From: Vespa crabro | Taxonomy: Eukaryota; Arthropoda; Insecta; Hymenoptera; Vespidae | Assembly: GCF_910589235.1 (NCBI RefSeq) | Contig: NC_060964.1 | Location: 3,068,990-3,132,989 of the forward strand | Direction of reading: 5' to 3' | DNA length: 64,000 bases | Part shown: positions 22,973 through 34,225 of the stretch, in pieces | Layout: each line of letters begins with the position of its first letter | Position numbering within the stretch: position 1 is the stretch's first letter | Notes under the pieces: model-generated | Databases searched by the model: none | Told to the model about the DNA's origin: nothing | The model's input: the letters and a program-made list of their open reading frames with translations, nothing else | Translations under genes and position numbers: made by a program

Positions 22973-25521
22973 ATGGATTTCTTTGATCATCGTCATTTCA
23001 TGTTGAACAAAACAATGTTACGCATCTTAGGTCAATGGCCTTATCAATCGTTTAGAATAAAATGCATCAGTTATATATTTCTATTCATATTTGGTGCAAC
23101 ACAAATTGTAGCTAAGGTGCAGTATTATCCATGTACATATATTATTTGATTAGAAAATCTTACAAGATAAATTTGGATCACTTTTTTATCGTATGCAATT
23201 ACGAATGCTATATCTAATGGACACTTTAATGTATTTGAGTTGTTTATTTTCTACGCTTCTTTATTTCAGATTTGTGCTATTTTTACTTCACTTGATGATA
23301 TAAATGTTATACTAGGGGACTTGGCACCATTATTTTCCGATTTTTCTTCAGCAATTAAAATAATTAATATTGCAGTTCAAACGGAAAAGGTATATAATTA
23401 ATGTATATTATTATTTTGTAAAAAAATATTTTTTTCCTCACTGTTTTGTAATTTAATAAAATAACTATGAGTAGAATTGTTAATATTACTTTTTTGGAAT
23501 ATTGTATGAAAACGAAAGAAAAATATATATTAACTAGTATACTATTGAAGTAAATGTATCATAAACTCCTACATAAGAAATTATTAACTGCAGATGAAAA
23601 CAATTCTAAATCGTATAGAAACGGATTATAGTTTTTTCACTACAAATAGTGAAAAGGAAATTATGTCGACATATGCCGAAAATGGGAGAAAATTTACTAT
23701 TTACTGTACAGGTAATTAATGCATTTTAAAACGGTTATAATAAATTTTTTATACACCATGTTTATGTGTCCTTTCGCAGCCATTTTTTTTGTGGCAATGC
23801 TACGTTTTATGCTTGTACCACTGAAGGGAATTTTTACTAAGGTGAATGATACGAGTGAACGACTAATGTTACATCACGTTGAATATTTTGTAGATATTCA
23901 GAAATATTATTATTTGATTATTTTCCAAACTTACGTTGTTTACTTTATCGTTTGTTTCTCGTTTGCTATGGTGGACACATTGTTTGTGATGTTCGTGCAG
24001 CATAATTGTGGATTATTTAAAACATTAGGGTAAAGTCCGTAACGTTCGATATATAATCTATATGATAATTAAGTATTATAATAAAAATAATTATTATAGG
24101 TATCGACTTTCTCATTTAATTGATGAGAAAGTCTTAGATGATGATGTCTTAAATCCTTCGGAATCAGAAGATAAATACTATAAAGATATTTCCTTATATG
24201 CCCTGAGACATCAGAAAGCAATAGAGTGCGTAATTTTCTAATATTTTCATTTAAAAATTTTTTATATTATTTATTCATGAAATAAAAATTTGGAGTTATT
24301 AAGAATTTTGACATTTTCTATAAAGGTTTGCTGAACTATTGGATTCATTTTATTCCAAAACCTTCTTTATGGTATCAGGACTTAGCATGCTTCGAATAAG
24401 TGTTACTGGTCTGAAGGTGTTTAGTCAAATTTTCTTTTTTAATAATCAATTGGTCATTTCTAACTATGGATGACCTTTCTGCAACACGATTCAATTATAC
24501 AGTCTTATAAGAAATTACATATATCAGTTTTGGAAACAATACTATATGATACTTCAAAACCCCATAGGAAATTTCCTGTGAAATTTGACGTGCTAAATTG
24601 AAACAATATTAGCGATCAAAAAATATACATTAATTTAAAATTCAAATATAACATGAAAGAAAATCGAGAATTTAGAAAAAAATTACAAAAATCAAAATTT
24701 ATCCATATTTCTTTACGCTAATGTTCGTAATAAAGCAATACTCATAATATCAATGATTGCATTATACCATCAATATTAATTGTTCTGTAGAATGCTTCTT
24801 ATAGTCTGTGTATTGAACTATTCATGTCAGTTTTCCTACTGCATCGTAATAATTCTGCGCTCGTAGAGTATTGTGATATATGATAATATTTCAAAATTTG
24901 TCTAACGTGTTACATAAAAATCGTGTTCGTAGAGTATGATGTTATAAGAGATTTGCCTATGCTCTATAATATCATATTTTTAGGCTGTAATGAATGTCAA
25001 CAATTTTAAACAATTTATTCAAGACATGTTTATTTGTTACACGGCTTTAATTCATGTCTACTTTGAATGTATGAACGGTCAACGACTTATCAATCATAGT
25101 AGTGAAATGCACGAACATCTGTAAGTATCTAAAAATATTTATACACTCGCTGTTTTTAAATGATTGAGTACTATCGAGTTTATTTCTGATTTGATATTAA
25201 TTTGAAAGATAAAATCTTTCAGAGGATGCGGATAAAAAATGATTATTGTAATTTTTGTCGATTACAGAATAAATACCGAGTGGTATCGTACATCTTTACG
25301 AACAAGAAAAGTAATCGCTTTGATGACACTTAGATCATTGAAACCTTCTATACTAACAGCTGCAGGACTATTAAACGTATCATTGGAAACTTTTAGCTCT
25401 GTAAGAATTATTATTTTTTATCATTTTATATAAATATGTTTTCGTACTAATTTGATTTTTATTGTTCAAGATTGTTCGTACCTCGATTTCATACTTCACT
25501 GTTATGCGATCTTTTCAATGA
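22973..25521 (+). CDS. OR-P3, odorant receptor, nine exons, intact
   Basis: Exons 22973-23116, 23270-23389, 23594-23711, 23780-24029, 24100-24225, 24326-24416, 24984-25120, 25268-25400 and 25471-25521 join into 389 residues. It starts MDFFDHRHFMLNKTML (the MNV of its neighbours is TNV here, so the next Met is used). It has GQWPYQ, a loop with SERLMLHHVEYFVD and the tail RTSISYFTVMRSFQ. Intron 6 is unusually long (567 bp). All splice sites are GT-AG. It is the functional partner of the frameshifted OR-P6 in the duplicated block. The ligand cannot be read from sequence. Confidence 0.93.
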
Positions 25522-26234
25522 AAATTTGAAATATGGAATTCTATCATTAATCGCTAAGATACAGAATAACACATCTACCCACCAATTAATTTAAAAAAAA
25601 TGGTATTGTCAAGAATTTGTGTATATTTATTTCTATAAAATTTCCAAAGTACTTTATTAATTTATATATCTTTACATATGTTTATTGTTAGAAGCCTCAA
25701 TGGAATAAAACTGAAATTAACAAAAAAGAGTAATAATTATTATCACATCATAATTTTCGATTTTTACAAAATTCAAATATAATTTAAATCCAAATATTTT
25801 CAGTGTTGACTTAAATTATAACAACCAGTCATAGTGAAATGCTAAAGTATTAAATCCGAAATAATTAAATCCAATCCATTTATTATATACAATAAGCACA
25901 AACATCTTTTGCTCTATCGTTTACTTTTGGATTAATATAACTTATTAATAAAATGGATTGATTTTGAAACAATATATTTAAGCAAATAATACTTGGCAGA
26001 GCATATTATTTCATATAAATTGAATAAGACATTCCTTTTACCTAAACGATGCTTAATTAATTAATTGTTCATCCTATAAGCGTATAAACACAAACATCTA
26101 TAATAAGTATCTACATCATTTGTGACTCTTACTGTTAACAAGAGAATCTTAAATGACAAAACTACTATTGAACTAATTATATGTAGTTTAATCAAGGAAT
26201 GGGCATTTCTCTCTAAATGTATTTACGACATTCT

Positions 26235-26386
26235 ATGAATGTAATGGATTTTCTTGACAGTCGTAATTACGCAATCAATAAGGGCATACTGTTCTTATTG
26301 GCCAATGACCTCATCAATCGATTAGAACAAACTACATCAGTTTCATAATTTTATTCTTATTAATTGAAACACAGATTTTAGCTAAG
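26235..26386 (+). pseudogene. OR-P4, lone first exon of an odorant receptor
   Basis: It reads MNVMDFLDSRNYAINKG and then lost one base in the TTGGGCCAATGG block, shifting the frame. Its donor has become GC (AAGGCGC). The remaining eight exons are absent: at 26423 the sequence becomes NSUN7 exon 1. The nearest relative is OR-P7, which occupies the corresponding place after OR-P6. Confidence 0.88.
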
Positions 26387-26422
26387 GCGCAATATTTTTA
26401 AGTACACATATTATTTAAATAG

Positions 26423-26709
26423 AGTCCAAATACACGTCGCATCTCAGCTTCTTTGGCATAACCAGACTGATTTTCTTTTTCTCCAAGAACTTTAGCTGCT
26501 AATAGGATATCTTCGATTCGCCATCCCGGTTCAATGTAAGTTTCCGTCATAGAACCATTAGAACTGAACATAGCGGACAAATTACTCGTATCTTCTTCCT
26601 TCAAGATTTTCGCCTTCACAATTCGTTCTAATTTTTCTGGACTCCATTCGTAATCCTGGGGATCCCTTAATTTCGTTCCCTTTTCATCTTTTCTTCTTGT
26701 TTCCACCAT
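26423..26709 (-). pseudogene. NSUN7 first-exon fragment
   Basis: Near-identical to 51773-52059: it starts MVETRRKDEKGTK at 26709 and keeps the frame through AEMRRVFGL, where homology stops just before the donor of the real exon. The remaining exons are missing, so NSUN7 cannot be made. If transcribed, a chimera with antisense OR-P4 sequence would result. Confidence 0.88.
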
Positions 26710-27348
26710 TATCGAGGATGTAGAAATGAGTTTGCATCAGAGTCTACGTACTACAGTGATCAAACTTTTTAGAGACGATTTTATCTTCTCTAAAAAGATA
26801 CACGGTTAAAGAGATCATACTTAAAAAAAAATAAAAAAAATAAAAAAATACAGAATATCGATTCATGTACTATAATTTATCTCTAATCGACTGATCCGAA
26901 TTTTTAAATTTGTCAAACTCAAAAATATCTAGAAATGATTATTACTACACTAACCTATAATATACTTATATCATTACGATTTTTATTTTATCTAAAATAC
27001 GAAATCGGTATGAATGAGCTTCAAACATTTTAAAAATAATTCGAACGATCGAGAATTGATCGAAGAATTAATTATTATCTAAACGAAAAACTAAATGTGA
27101 CCACGCAGCTATGAACTTATTCATAATGACAGATGGAACATCGTTGACAGCGTCAATTGTATGATGATAAACAATATATAAACGTCAAAAGAAAAATGCA
27201 ATTCTGTATTCTGCTTCATTTCTTAAATGTCGTGTTTCGTGAATGTCTCCTTCATCCCCATTTCTGTCCCTCTCTCTTTCTATTTCTCTTTCCTATCATA
27301 AATATGTATGCATGTGTTTAATTTATTATTAAATAAAAGTATACATCC

Positions 27349-27645
27349 TTACTCTAATCCGATTATTTTGATGTCTCTTTCTCGTTGTAATTCGACCAGT
27401 GTGTAATAAACTCGATGGCGCCATTGCGTATTGCTGGGTAAAATCAAATCGTTCAGTTCCTTGTTACGTTGTTCCTCTTTCAATAAATAACGCCGTGGCA
27501 TCCAGTGTACAATAATAAGTCGAAAAATGTTCGAATAAGCATCGAATATGTTTGCTTTATGAATATCGGTGGATGTTTTAATCGAATCGAACACCTTGAA
27601 ATCCGATTCATCTTTCGATATTTCAGAACAAATCGTTGCGGACAT
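27349..27645 (-). CDS. 98-residue protein, copy 1, unrecognised
   Basis: Single open frame MSATICSEISKDESDF ... ending RERDIKIIGLE. I do not recognise the family. The N-terminal half is polar and acidic. The C-terminal half is basic and probably helical (MPRRYLLKEEQRNKELND, WRHRVYYTLVELQRERD). I see no signal peptide or membrane segment. It differs from copy 2 (52692-52988) at 8 of 98 residues, 7 in the first half, with the last 50 nearly unchanged; that pattern fits a constrained protein. The stop overlaps a good donor-like GAGTAAGG, so it could also be a spliced exon whose partner I cannot find. Confidence 0.6.
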   Translation of the reverse strand: MSATICSEISKDESDFKVFDSIKTSTDIHKANIFDAYSNIFRLIIVHWMPRRYLLKEEQRNKELNDLILPSNTQWRHRVYYTLVELQRERDIKIIGLE

Positions 27646-27971
27646 TGGATTTTAATAAAATAAAAAAATGGAATGTATGATGCGTTGATGAAAAAAATAA
27701 AGAAAAAACAGATGCTCGATGTTCTTCGAATGAAGAAGAACTGAAGAAAAAAGTTGTAGTTTCTGTCGTAGATGATTCGCGTGTCATGGTAACATATTTC
27801 ATGAATTCATATTATTTTTTCTCATCGTATTAAACTGAGAATCACCAGATGATTATTACTCGATTCTTTTATGTATAATTTTGGATATAGAATTCAACAT
27901 TATGTAGAATTTATATTTAGAATATAACTAAAAAAACATATATATATACATATAATAATTATAAATAGATG

Positions 27972-28019
<48 letters not shown>

Positions 28020-28300
28020 TATACTGTATTTTTTTATGTAATAATAAGAACGTTGAATTTATATCCATCTTTTTTATTTAAAAAGTAAAATATTAACCAC
28101 AAATCATACGTTATAATAATTTTAATATAGAAAATACCCACAATGTTATATAGATGTTAATATGAATATTACATAAGAAGACCATTTTACGTTCATATCT
28201 TATATGTCATATTTTATAATATTTTATTTTTTAGAAATCATGTACCCGTATATAGTGCTTAAAATGTAACTATATTTTTAATACTTTTGAATAATTTTAT
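27646..28300. other. Spacer with TA microsatellite
   Basis: AT-rich DNA between the 98-residue gene and OR-M1, with a TA tract at about 27976-28012. Homologous to parts of 52989-54898 in the other copy but shorter. No exon seen. Confidence 0.6.
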
Positions 28301-29919
28301 TTAACGTTCATTATTATTCTCGTCAAATGTTTGCAACAAAAAATAATATGACAAGGACGTATTAAGTATCTAAAAATAAAAAACCAAAAATGGTTAGTCG
28401 AACGAGAATTAAAAATGATATGTAATTTGTAATAGCAATGTTTACTTTGATGAAAAGATCCAATGAAATAAAAAAGAGGTGACATGCTGTCAATATAATT
28501 GGTTTTTGTACCAATATAAGAAGAACACCTTTCACCAGTTTACTGTTTCCGTCTTGATACCATCTACAGCTATAAATACTTCGTCGGAATGCTTCACTCT
28601 GTATATATAAACAAAAAATTGATATTAATACAATGAAAAAGAGTTAGAAAGAGAAGAAGTACATATATTATTCGAAATGATGAATACCTCAACATTAAGA
28701 ATACTTCCATACCAAGAATACAAAAATGCTTGGGTCATTTTCATCATCCCATAAATAAAAATCAGAAGAGTTTTACCTATACTTATTTCTGTCTTTTCAA
28801 TGAAAAATATGTTGAGTTATCATAGCGAAATGCTAATATGAAAAGTAATATTTTTAATTCGCCATTATTTGATTAAACAGAAAAAAGAAAAGTATTGAAG
28901 AAAATGTTAATCTTATCGATGAAGATCTTTTATACTATGAAGTATTAAATAAAATATGTATCAATATCGAAATTATATATAAAGATAATTATTATACCTG
29001 AAACATTTGAAATATCAACGCACATAGGACGATAACACTGCTCACTATTAAGCACAGCACGATTGGTCCATAAACATTTTGTATGATATCACGACAACGT
29101 AAAAGTAAGATCTGTCTTTTAATGAAGTTACGTAGAATAACATCGAGCTCCTTAGATGATTTTCCAAAATTCTTGCATTCGAAACACATGGCACGTAGAT
29201 CGCCACTCATTTGAAATATGTAAAATCCGTAAACCGTATCGACGCCGCTGGTCACGCAAATCACGAACCAACCGAATATAATTTCGAAAAGAAATTGCAC
29301 TTGAAAAACCATGTTCGGAGTTTCATCGATCCATGGAAAAGTGGTAGGAAAGGGAAGAACGTAATGTTTGGGACTGACGTTCTTGATAACTTGATAGATG
29401 ATCAATAAAAACGGTCTAAATGTATACATTAGTATTGCAAACATGGTTAAATAGTAAACAATACATGCTGGATATTTAAAAAGATTTAGCAGTGATAATA
29501 CAACAGGTCGATAATGTGTTTTTTTAAGCATTTCTTCGAACATCGATTTTAAATTCAAATTCAATTTGTGTAATTGCTCTCGATATAAAAAGAACATCAG
29601 TGCCTGACAAAAAATTCAATATAATTCTCATTATTTCATATTGACGATCAAATATCTGACATACCTTCACAACTACTAAGGTAAAGCTTCCTAAAGGACT
29701 GAGTCCTTTCGATAATACTTTTACATTATCAAAATTTTCTAGACAGAATTTCAATGTACCAAAAAACATAAAGGTTGCAGATAATATAGCGAAAATTGGT
29801 AAATATCAATAGAAACATAAGCTCCCCGTATTTTCCACAGGCCATAAACCGACACATAATAGTATACGTTTTATAAAACACTCATATTTTCGATACATTG
29901 CCAGTTGTTCTGCCATCAT
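28301..29919 (-). pseudogene. OR-M1, odorant receptor with one nonsense codon
   Basis: Five exons in the OR-M arrangement (29919-29665, 29603-28998, 28792-28688, 28598-28446, 28369-28301) with intact splice sites and frame throughout. The only defect is TGA at 29806-29808 (codon 38 of exon 1), where OR-M2 has CGA in CFYRYLP. The 606-bp second exon is fully open (MFFLYREQLHKLNLNL ... VIVLCALIFQMFQ) and the C-terminus reads SLSYYFLLQTFDENNNER. Probably a recent pseudogene, but readthrough of a single stop, as known for Drosophila sechellia Ir75a, cannot be excluded. Confidence 0.85.
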
Positions 29920-30060
29920 CGAATGAGAAAAGATCAGTGATATAACGTGCGTTCAATGCCTCGTATATCGTGACAGAGTATTGCTTCTAACAAGCGATAA
30001 TTGATACGATATCATATGCGATTTCTTAAATTTTCTACTCACTTCGATCCACACGTTCAT
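29920..30060 (-). promoter_or_regulatory. Conserved upstream block of the minus-strand OR genes
   Basis: The element TCGTATATCGTGACAGAGTA starts about 50 bp upstream of the OR-M1 ATG (about 29962). It recurs at the same distance before OR-M2 (about 56555-56575) and OR-M3 (about 59247-59267), and before an OR relic at about 53440. OR-M4 does not show it clearly. Candidate promoter element shared by this subcluster. Confidence 0.5.
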
Positions 30061-30068
30061 CATTTATA

Positions 30069-30872
30069 CTACTCTGTTGACTTGAACAGCTTCAAAGTTG
30101 GAAATGGATGGATTAGACGAAAAATTCCTCTTAACCTTGTATCGTTCTGGACGCAAACTTCTGAACTCTGTACACTATTTATTTACTATCATACTACACT
30201 TTGAATATATGCTTATAACTACAGAAATATGATTTACCAAGTGTAAATGCTGATACAACTATTCGCTGACGAGACATAGTAACTGCTAAATGTATCCTAA
30301 CTTATAAAAGAATATTCTCGATGTTTTTCAAGCCAACCACCTGAATAATGCATCAGAAAATAAAAATAAGTTTATCAAAAAATAAGATTAATAAATTTCA
30401 TTGATGTTTATTCGTTATACCCTTAAAATTCGATCATGTGTCTTGATAGTAACAATATCACTTCTTCTGGAAAATATTCTTCTTTATATATCAATAACGA
30501 GACGACTCTTTCACAATTTATTAATGCATAATTTTGAGATCAAAATCCAATATCTCACAGAATGTATTTCTATCTAACATTTCTGTCTAAGAAAAATCGA
30601 GAAGATATAAAGTGCATAGCAGCATCTATATTGTATCTTGAAAAATAAAGTCGCTGTTGTAAAATCAATCTTTTTTTTTTAAATCAACGCACAAAATATA
30701 TCCAAGAATAGGTTTAAGATTTAGAATTTAGTACTAGATAAAAAAAAAGAAACAAATTTACAAGTAAGATTTAAATCTTGTTTTTTTTTTTATTTAAACA
30801 ACTTACATCTTAAAACATCGTACAAAAGTCCGAATCCACGTCGCATCTCAGCTTCGTTGCCATAATAAAGTT
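30069..30872 (-). pseudogene. NSUN7 fragment, second copy
   Basis: Duplicate of 18842-19644. It starts abruptly inside the NSUN7 intron relic, next to the OR-M1 upstream region, and ends at the 28-bp palindrome. Non-coding in its present form. Confidence 0.85.
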
Positions 30873-30900
30873 GATTTCCTTCGATATATCGAAGGAAATC
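30873..30900. repeat. 28-bp perfect palindrome, second copy
   Basis: Same palindrome as at 19645-19672, at the same NSUN7/OR junction. Confidence 0.9.
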
Positions 30901-31354
30901 GATTTAAGATAATATTACCCATATAGTACTCGAAACACATATATAATAAAATAATAAACGATGTTACTGTTTCCCTCAAAATATTTTTATCTTTCTTCTT
31001 TGAATGCTTTAATTATATGTTTTAATTTCAATTAACAATGTAAATAAGTAAATAATTGCTAAAAGTGTAGTTTAGTTCGCACAAATTAAATAAGACGTTC
31101 CCCGTGACTACGCAACAAAATACATCGCTTAGATCGATCTTTTCACATAAAAGGAAAGTGATTGAGGGATTAATTATTTCTCATAGCATGCAATCAAAGC
31201 GTGTAAATGCAGACATCTGTATAATTATCGACATCCCCTGTGACTGTTATTGATACCAAGAGAATCATAAATGATGAGACTATTATTGAACTGACTATGA
31301 GTAGCTCAGACAGGCAAAGGGGATTTCCCTATTTTAGTGTATTCTAGACATTCT

Positions 31355-32447
31355 ATGAACGTGATGGATTTCTTTGATGGTCGTCACTACGCGATCAATA
31401 AAGGCATGCTATCATTATTGGGCCAATGGCCTTATCAATCGATTAAAACAAAATACATCGGTTTGATAATTTTATTCTTCTTAGCTGGAACACAAATTAT
31501 AGCTAAGGTGCAGAATTTTCTTTATATATTATTCGAATAGAAAATCTCACGAAATAGATTAAAATCATTGTTTCTTTTACCATACAAAAATGTAGAGTGC
31601 TATATTTAATAAGCAATACAATTAAATGAATTTTTTTTTATTCTCTTCAATTCTTGACCGCAGATATGCGCGACTGTTGCTTCGTTTAACGAAATAGACG
31701 TAGTGTTAAATGATATGTCCCCATTGATTGCCGATTCAGTTGCAACAATACAATTAATAAATACTGCGATGAAAACGGAAAAGGTATTGAACTATTATAT
31801 GGTATTGCTTATAGAGTAAAATTAATTTCAGTATAATATATTAGATATGTTAGCGTTATTGTCGATTTATTTCAATTTAAAAATGAAGGAAAGGCAGACA
31901 TAACTTATGTTATTATACGATTGAAGTTAATACAAAAGGAAAAATTGTTAACCACAGATGAGAGAACTTCTAGATCGTGTGCAAATAGATTATGCTTTAT
32001 TCACTACAGATGGTGAAATGAAAATCATACTCGAGTATGCCGAAGATGGAAGAAAATTTACTATTATTTATATAGGTAATTAAAAATTTCAGAAAATTTT
32101 CATACAATATATTTTCACTTTATATATTCTTAATGTTCATACATCTGCATTTTTGCAGGTTTTTTTCTGGTGTCAATGCTTATTTTTATAATTCCACCAT
32201 TGAGAGCTATTAGTATGAGTAGCATAAACGGTACGATAGAACGACCATTTGTTCATCACGTTGAATATTTTGTTGACTCTCAAACATTTTATTATCCTAT
32301 TATATTACACTCTTGCGTAACTATCTTTATCTGTGTTTACGTAATCGTTACCGTCGACACAATGTTTGTGCTATTGGTGCAACATGCTTGTGCATTGTTT
32401 AAAGCGTTAGGGTAAAATAATATTGTTTCATACAAAAGCTATGAAAA

Positions 32448-32487
<40 letters not shown>

Positions 32488-33472
32488 TACATATATAAAT
32501 ATTGTTACAAATATTATATTACAGATATCGACTACACTATATAACCGAAAATGGTGACGATATTATGGTGATAGATTTGAATCCTTCAAAATCAAATGAT
32601 AAATCTTATCGGAATATTTCCGAATGCGTTCGTAGACATCGAGATGCAATAGAGTTTGTAATATTTTATTTCAATCATTTCAACAAATTTAGTATTATCT
32701 AAGAAAAATGAAAATGTTGATTGTTCACATTTATTCAAAGTGTTTGATTCTTATATGAAGGTTTGCCAATCTTTTGGAATCCTATTACTCTACGTCCCTT
32801 TTTCTTCAAGCAGGATTCAACATGATTGAACTAAGTATCACAGTCTTTCAGGTATAGTAGAATCAAGTTTTTATGTTTTTAGGCAATCAATATGTAATTC
32901 TGACAAAAACTTATGTTTAGGCTACGATAAGTGTGAACGAAACTAAAGAGCTTTTTCAACAAGTGTCTGTTTGTTACTCGACATTAACTCACATCTTGTT
33001 CCAATGTGTAAACGGTCAACGTGTTATCGATCACAGCGATCAAATGCACGAGCATCTGTAAGTAGATATATTTTATAATTCGATCATTTTATGTAGCTTT
33101 AATTCTTCAATTTTTTTTATTTCTTTTTTTTATTAGTACATAAGTTGCTTCGACATGTAGACACAAAATGTTTAAGGAAAATGAAAATGAAGTTAACATT
33201 AATTTTCTTGGATTACAGAATAAATATGAAGTGGTATCATACATCATTACGCACAAGAAAAGTGATTTATCTCATGCTAATTAGATCACGAGTATATTGT
33301 GTGCTAACTGCTGCAAAAATGTTTAACATGTCTATGGAAACATTCAGTACTGTAAGAATCGTTGTTTCTTAGAAATCTTGTGTTAACATATATACATAAT
33401 AACATCATCTCTTCTCTTTTCAAGATTGTACGGACGTCAATATCATATTTCACCGTTTTACGCTCGGCTTAA
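31355..33472 (+). CDS. OR-P5, odorant receptor, intact twin of OR-P2
   Basis: Exons 31355-31507, 31664-31783, 31958-32075, 32159-32411, 32525-32653, 32761-32851, 32921-33057, 33219-33351 and 33425-33472; 393 residues, no stop. I count five amino-acid differences from OR-P2: Ile/Val and Thr/Met in exon 2, Asn/Asp in exon 3, Ile/Thr in exon 5 and Asn/Asp in exon 7. All splice sites are kept. The pair is recent enough that a draft assembly could collapse it. Whether the two are expressed in different neurons cannot be told from sequence. Confidence 0.93.
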
Positions 33473-34225
33473 TAATTTCGTAAATGACACATTGTTTAAT
33501 TTTTTATGGAATCTTATGATAAATCATAAAATTATGTTTTAGAAAAATACTATAGTAAAATATTAATGCGACATTCCTGATTCTTTATTTATAAATTTCC
33601 AAATTTATTTCATGTTTTCTTATCTAAATAAACACTTTAATTGTAAGTAAAATAATATTTAGTAAAAGTAGAATATTATACATTAATAAATAATAATGAT
33701 TACTAAAAATAATAATCTTTGACCTGTAACAGACTTAAATTATATACACTTTTATAACTCCAATTTAAATTATTTATTATTAATTTATTGAGTATAAAAG
33801 AACCTATCTTCCGATTATCTTCGTACGATATGTAGAATGAATACAAACTTCTTTTCCATTACAATTGTGAACTTCCCGATCAATATCACCATCTACTGCA
33901 ATGAATTGATTTTGATATACTAAATAAATAAGAAAAAAATTTGCTAGCAGCTTATTTCGAACAAATCAAATTGGGATATTATTTTCTCTAACTGAACAAC
34001 TAAATATGCCGCATAGACAGATAATTTCAAGTAAAAGGGAAATGGCAATAAGGAATAAATTATTCATCATAGAGAAGAGTATAAATGCAGGTATTTATAT
34101 AATTTCAACATTTCTTGCGACTCTTATTGATACCAAGAGAATTCTAAATGACAAGTCTATGAATAATTCCGTGAAGAGAATAGGTTCCGGAATTGCCAGT
34201 ATATTCTCGACACTCTACGAACGTC

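Larger units (their letters stand above)
18842..26020. repeat. Segmental duplication A, copy 1 (about 7.2 kb)
   Basis: Direct repeat of 30069-37285. It starts inside the NSUN7 fragment and contains OR-P2, OR-P3 and all intergenic DNA. The copies differ at roughly 1-2% of positions by eye, apart from a TA microsatellite and two divergent patches (OR-P3 upstream region and exon 4). Confidence 0.95.
26423..30068. repeat. Segmental duplication B, copy 1
   Basis: Direct copy of 51773-56676 containing NSUN7 exon 1, the 98-residue gene and one minus-strand OR. The other copy is longer because it has about 0.7 kb at 53170-53890 (an OR relic) and about 0.4 kb at 54120-54510 that are absent here. Divergence rises along the block: about 2% in NSUN7 exon 1, more in the OR. 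Confidence 0.9.

Noticed and set aside
29211..29408. Plus-strand frame antisense to OR-M1 exon 2 (also at 55805-56002)
   Set aside because: Mirror frame of a constrained OR exon; it recurs only because the exon itself is duplicated.
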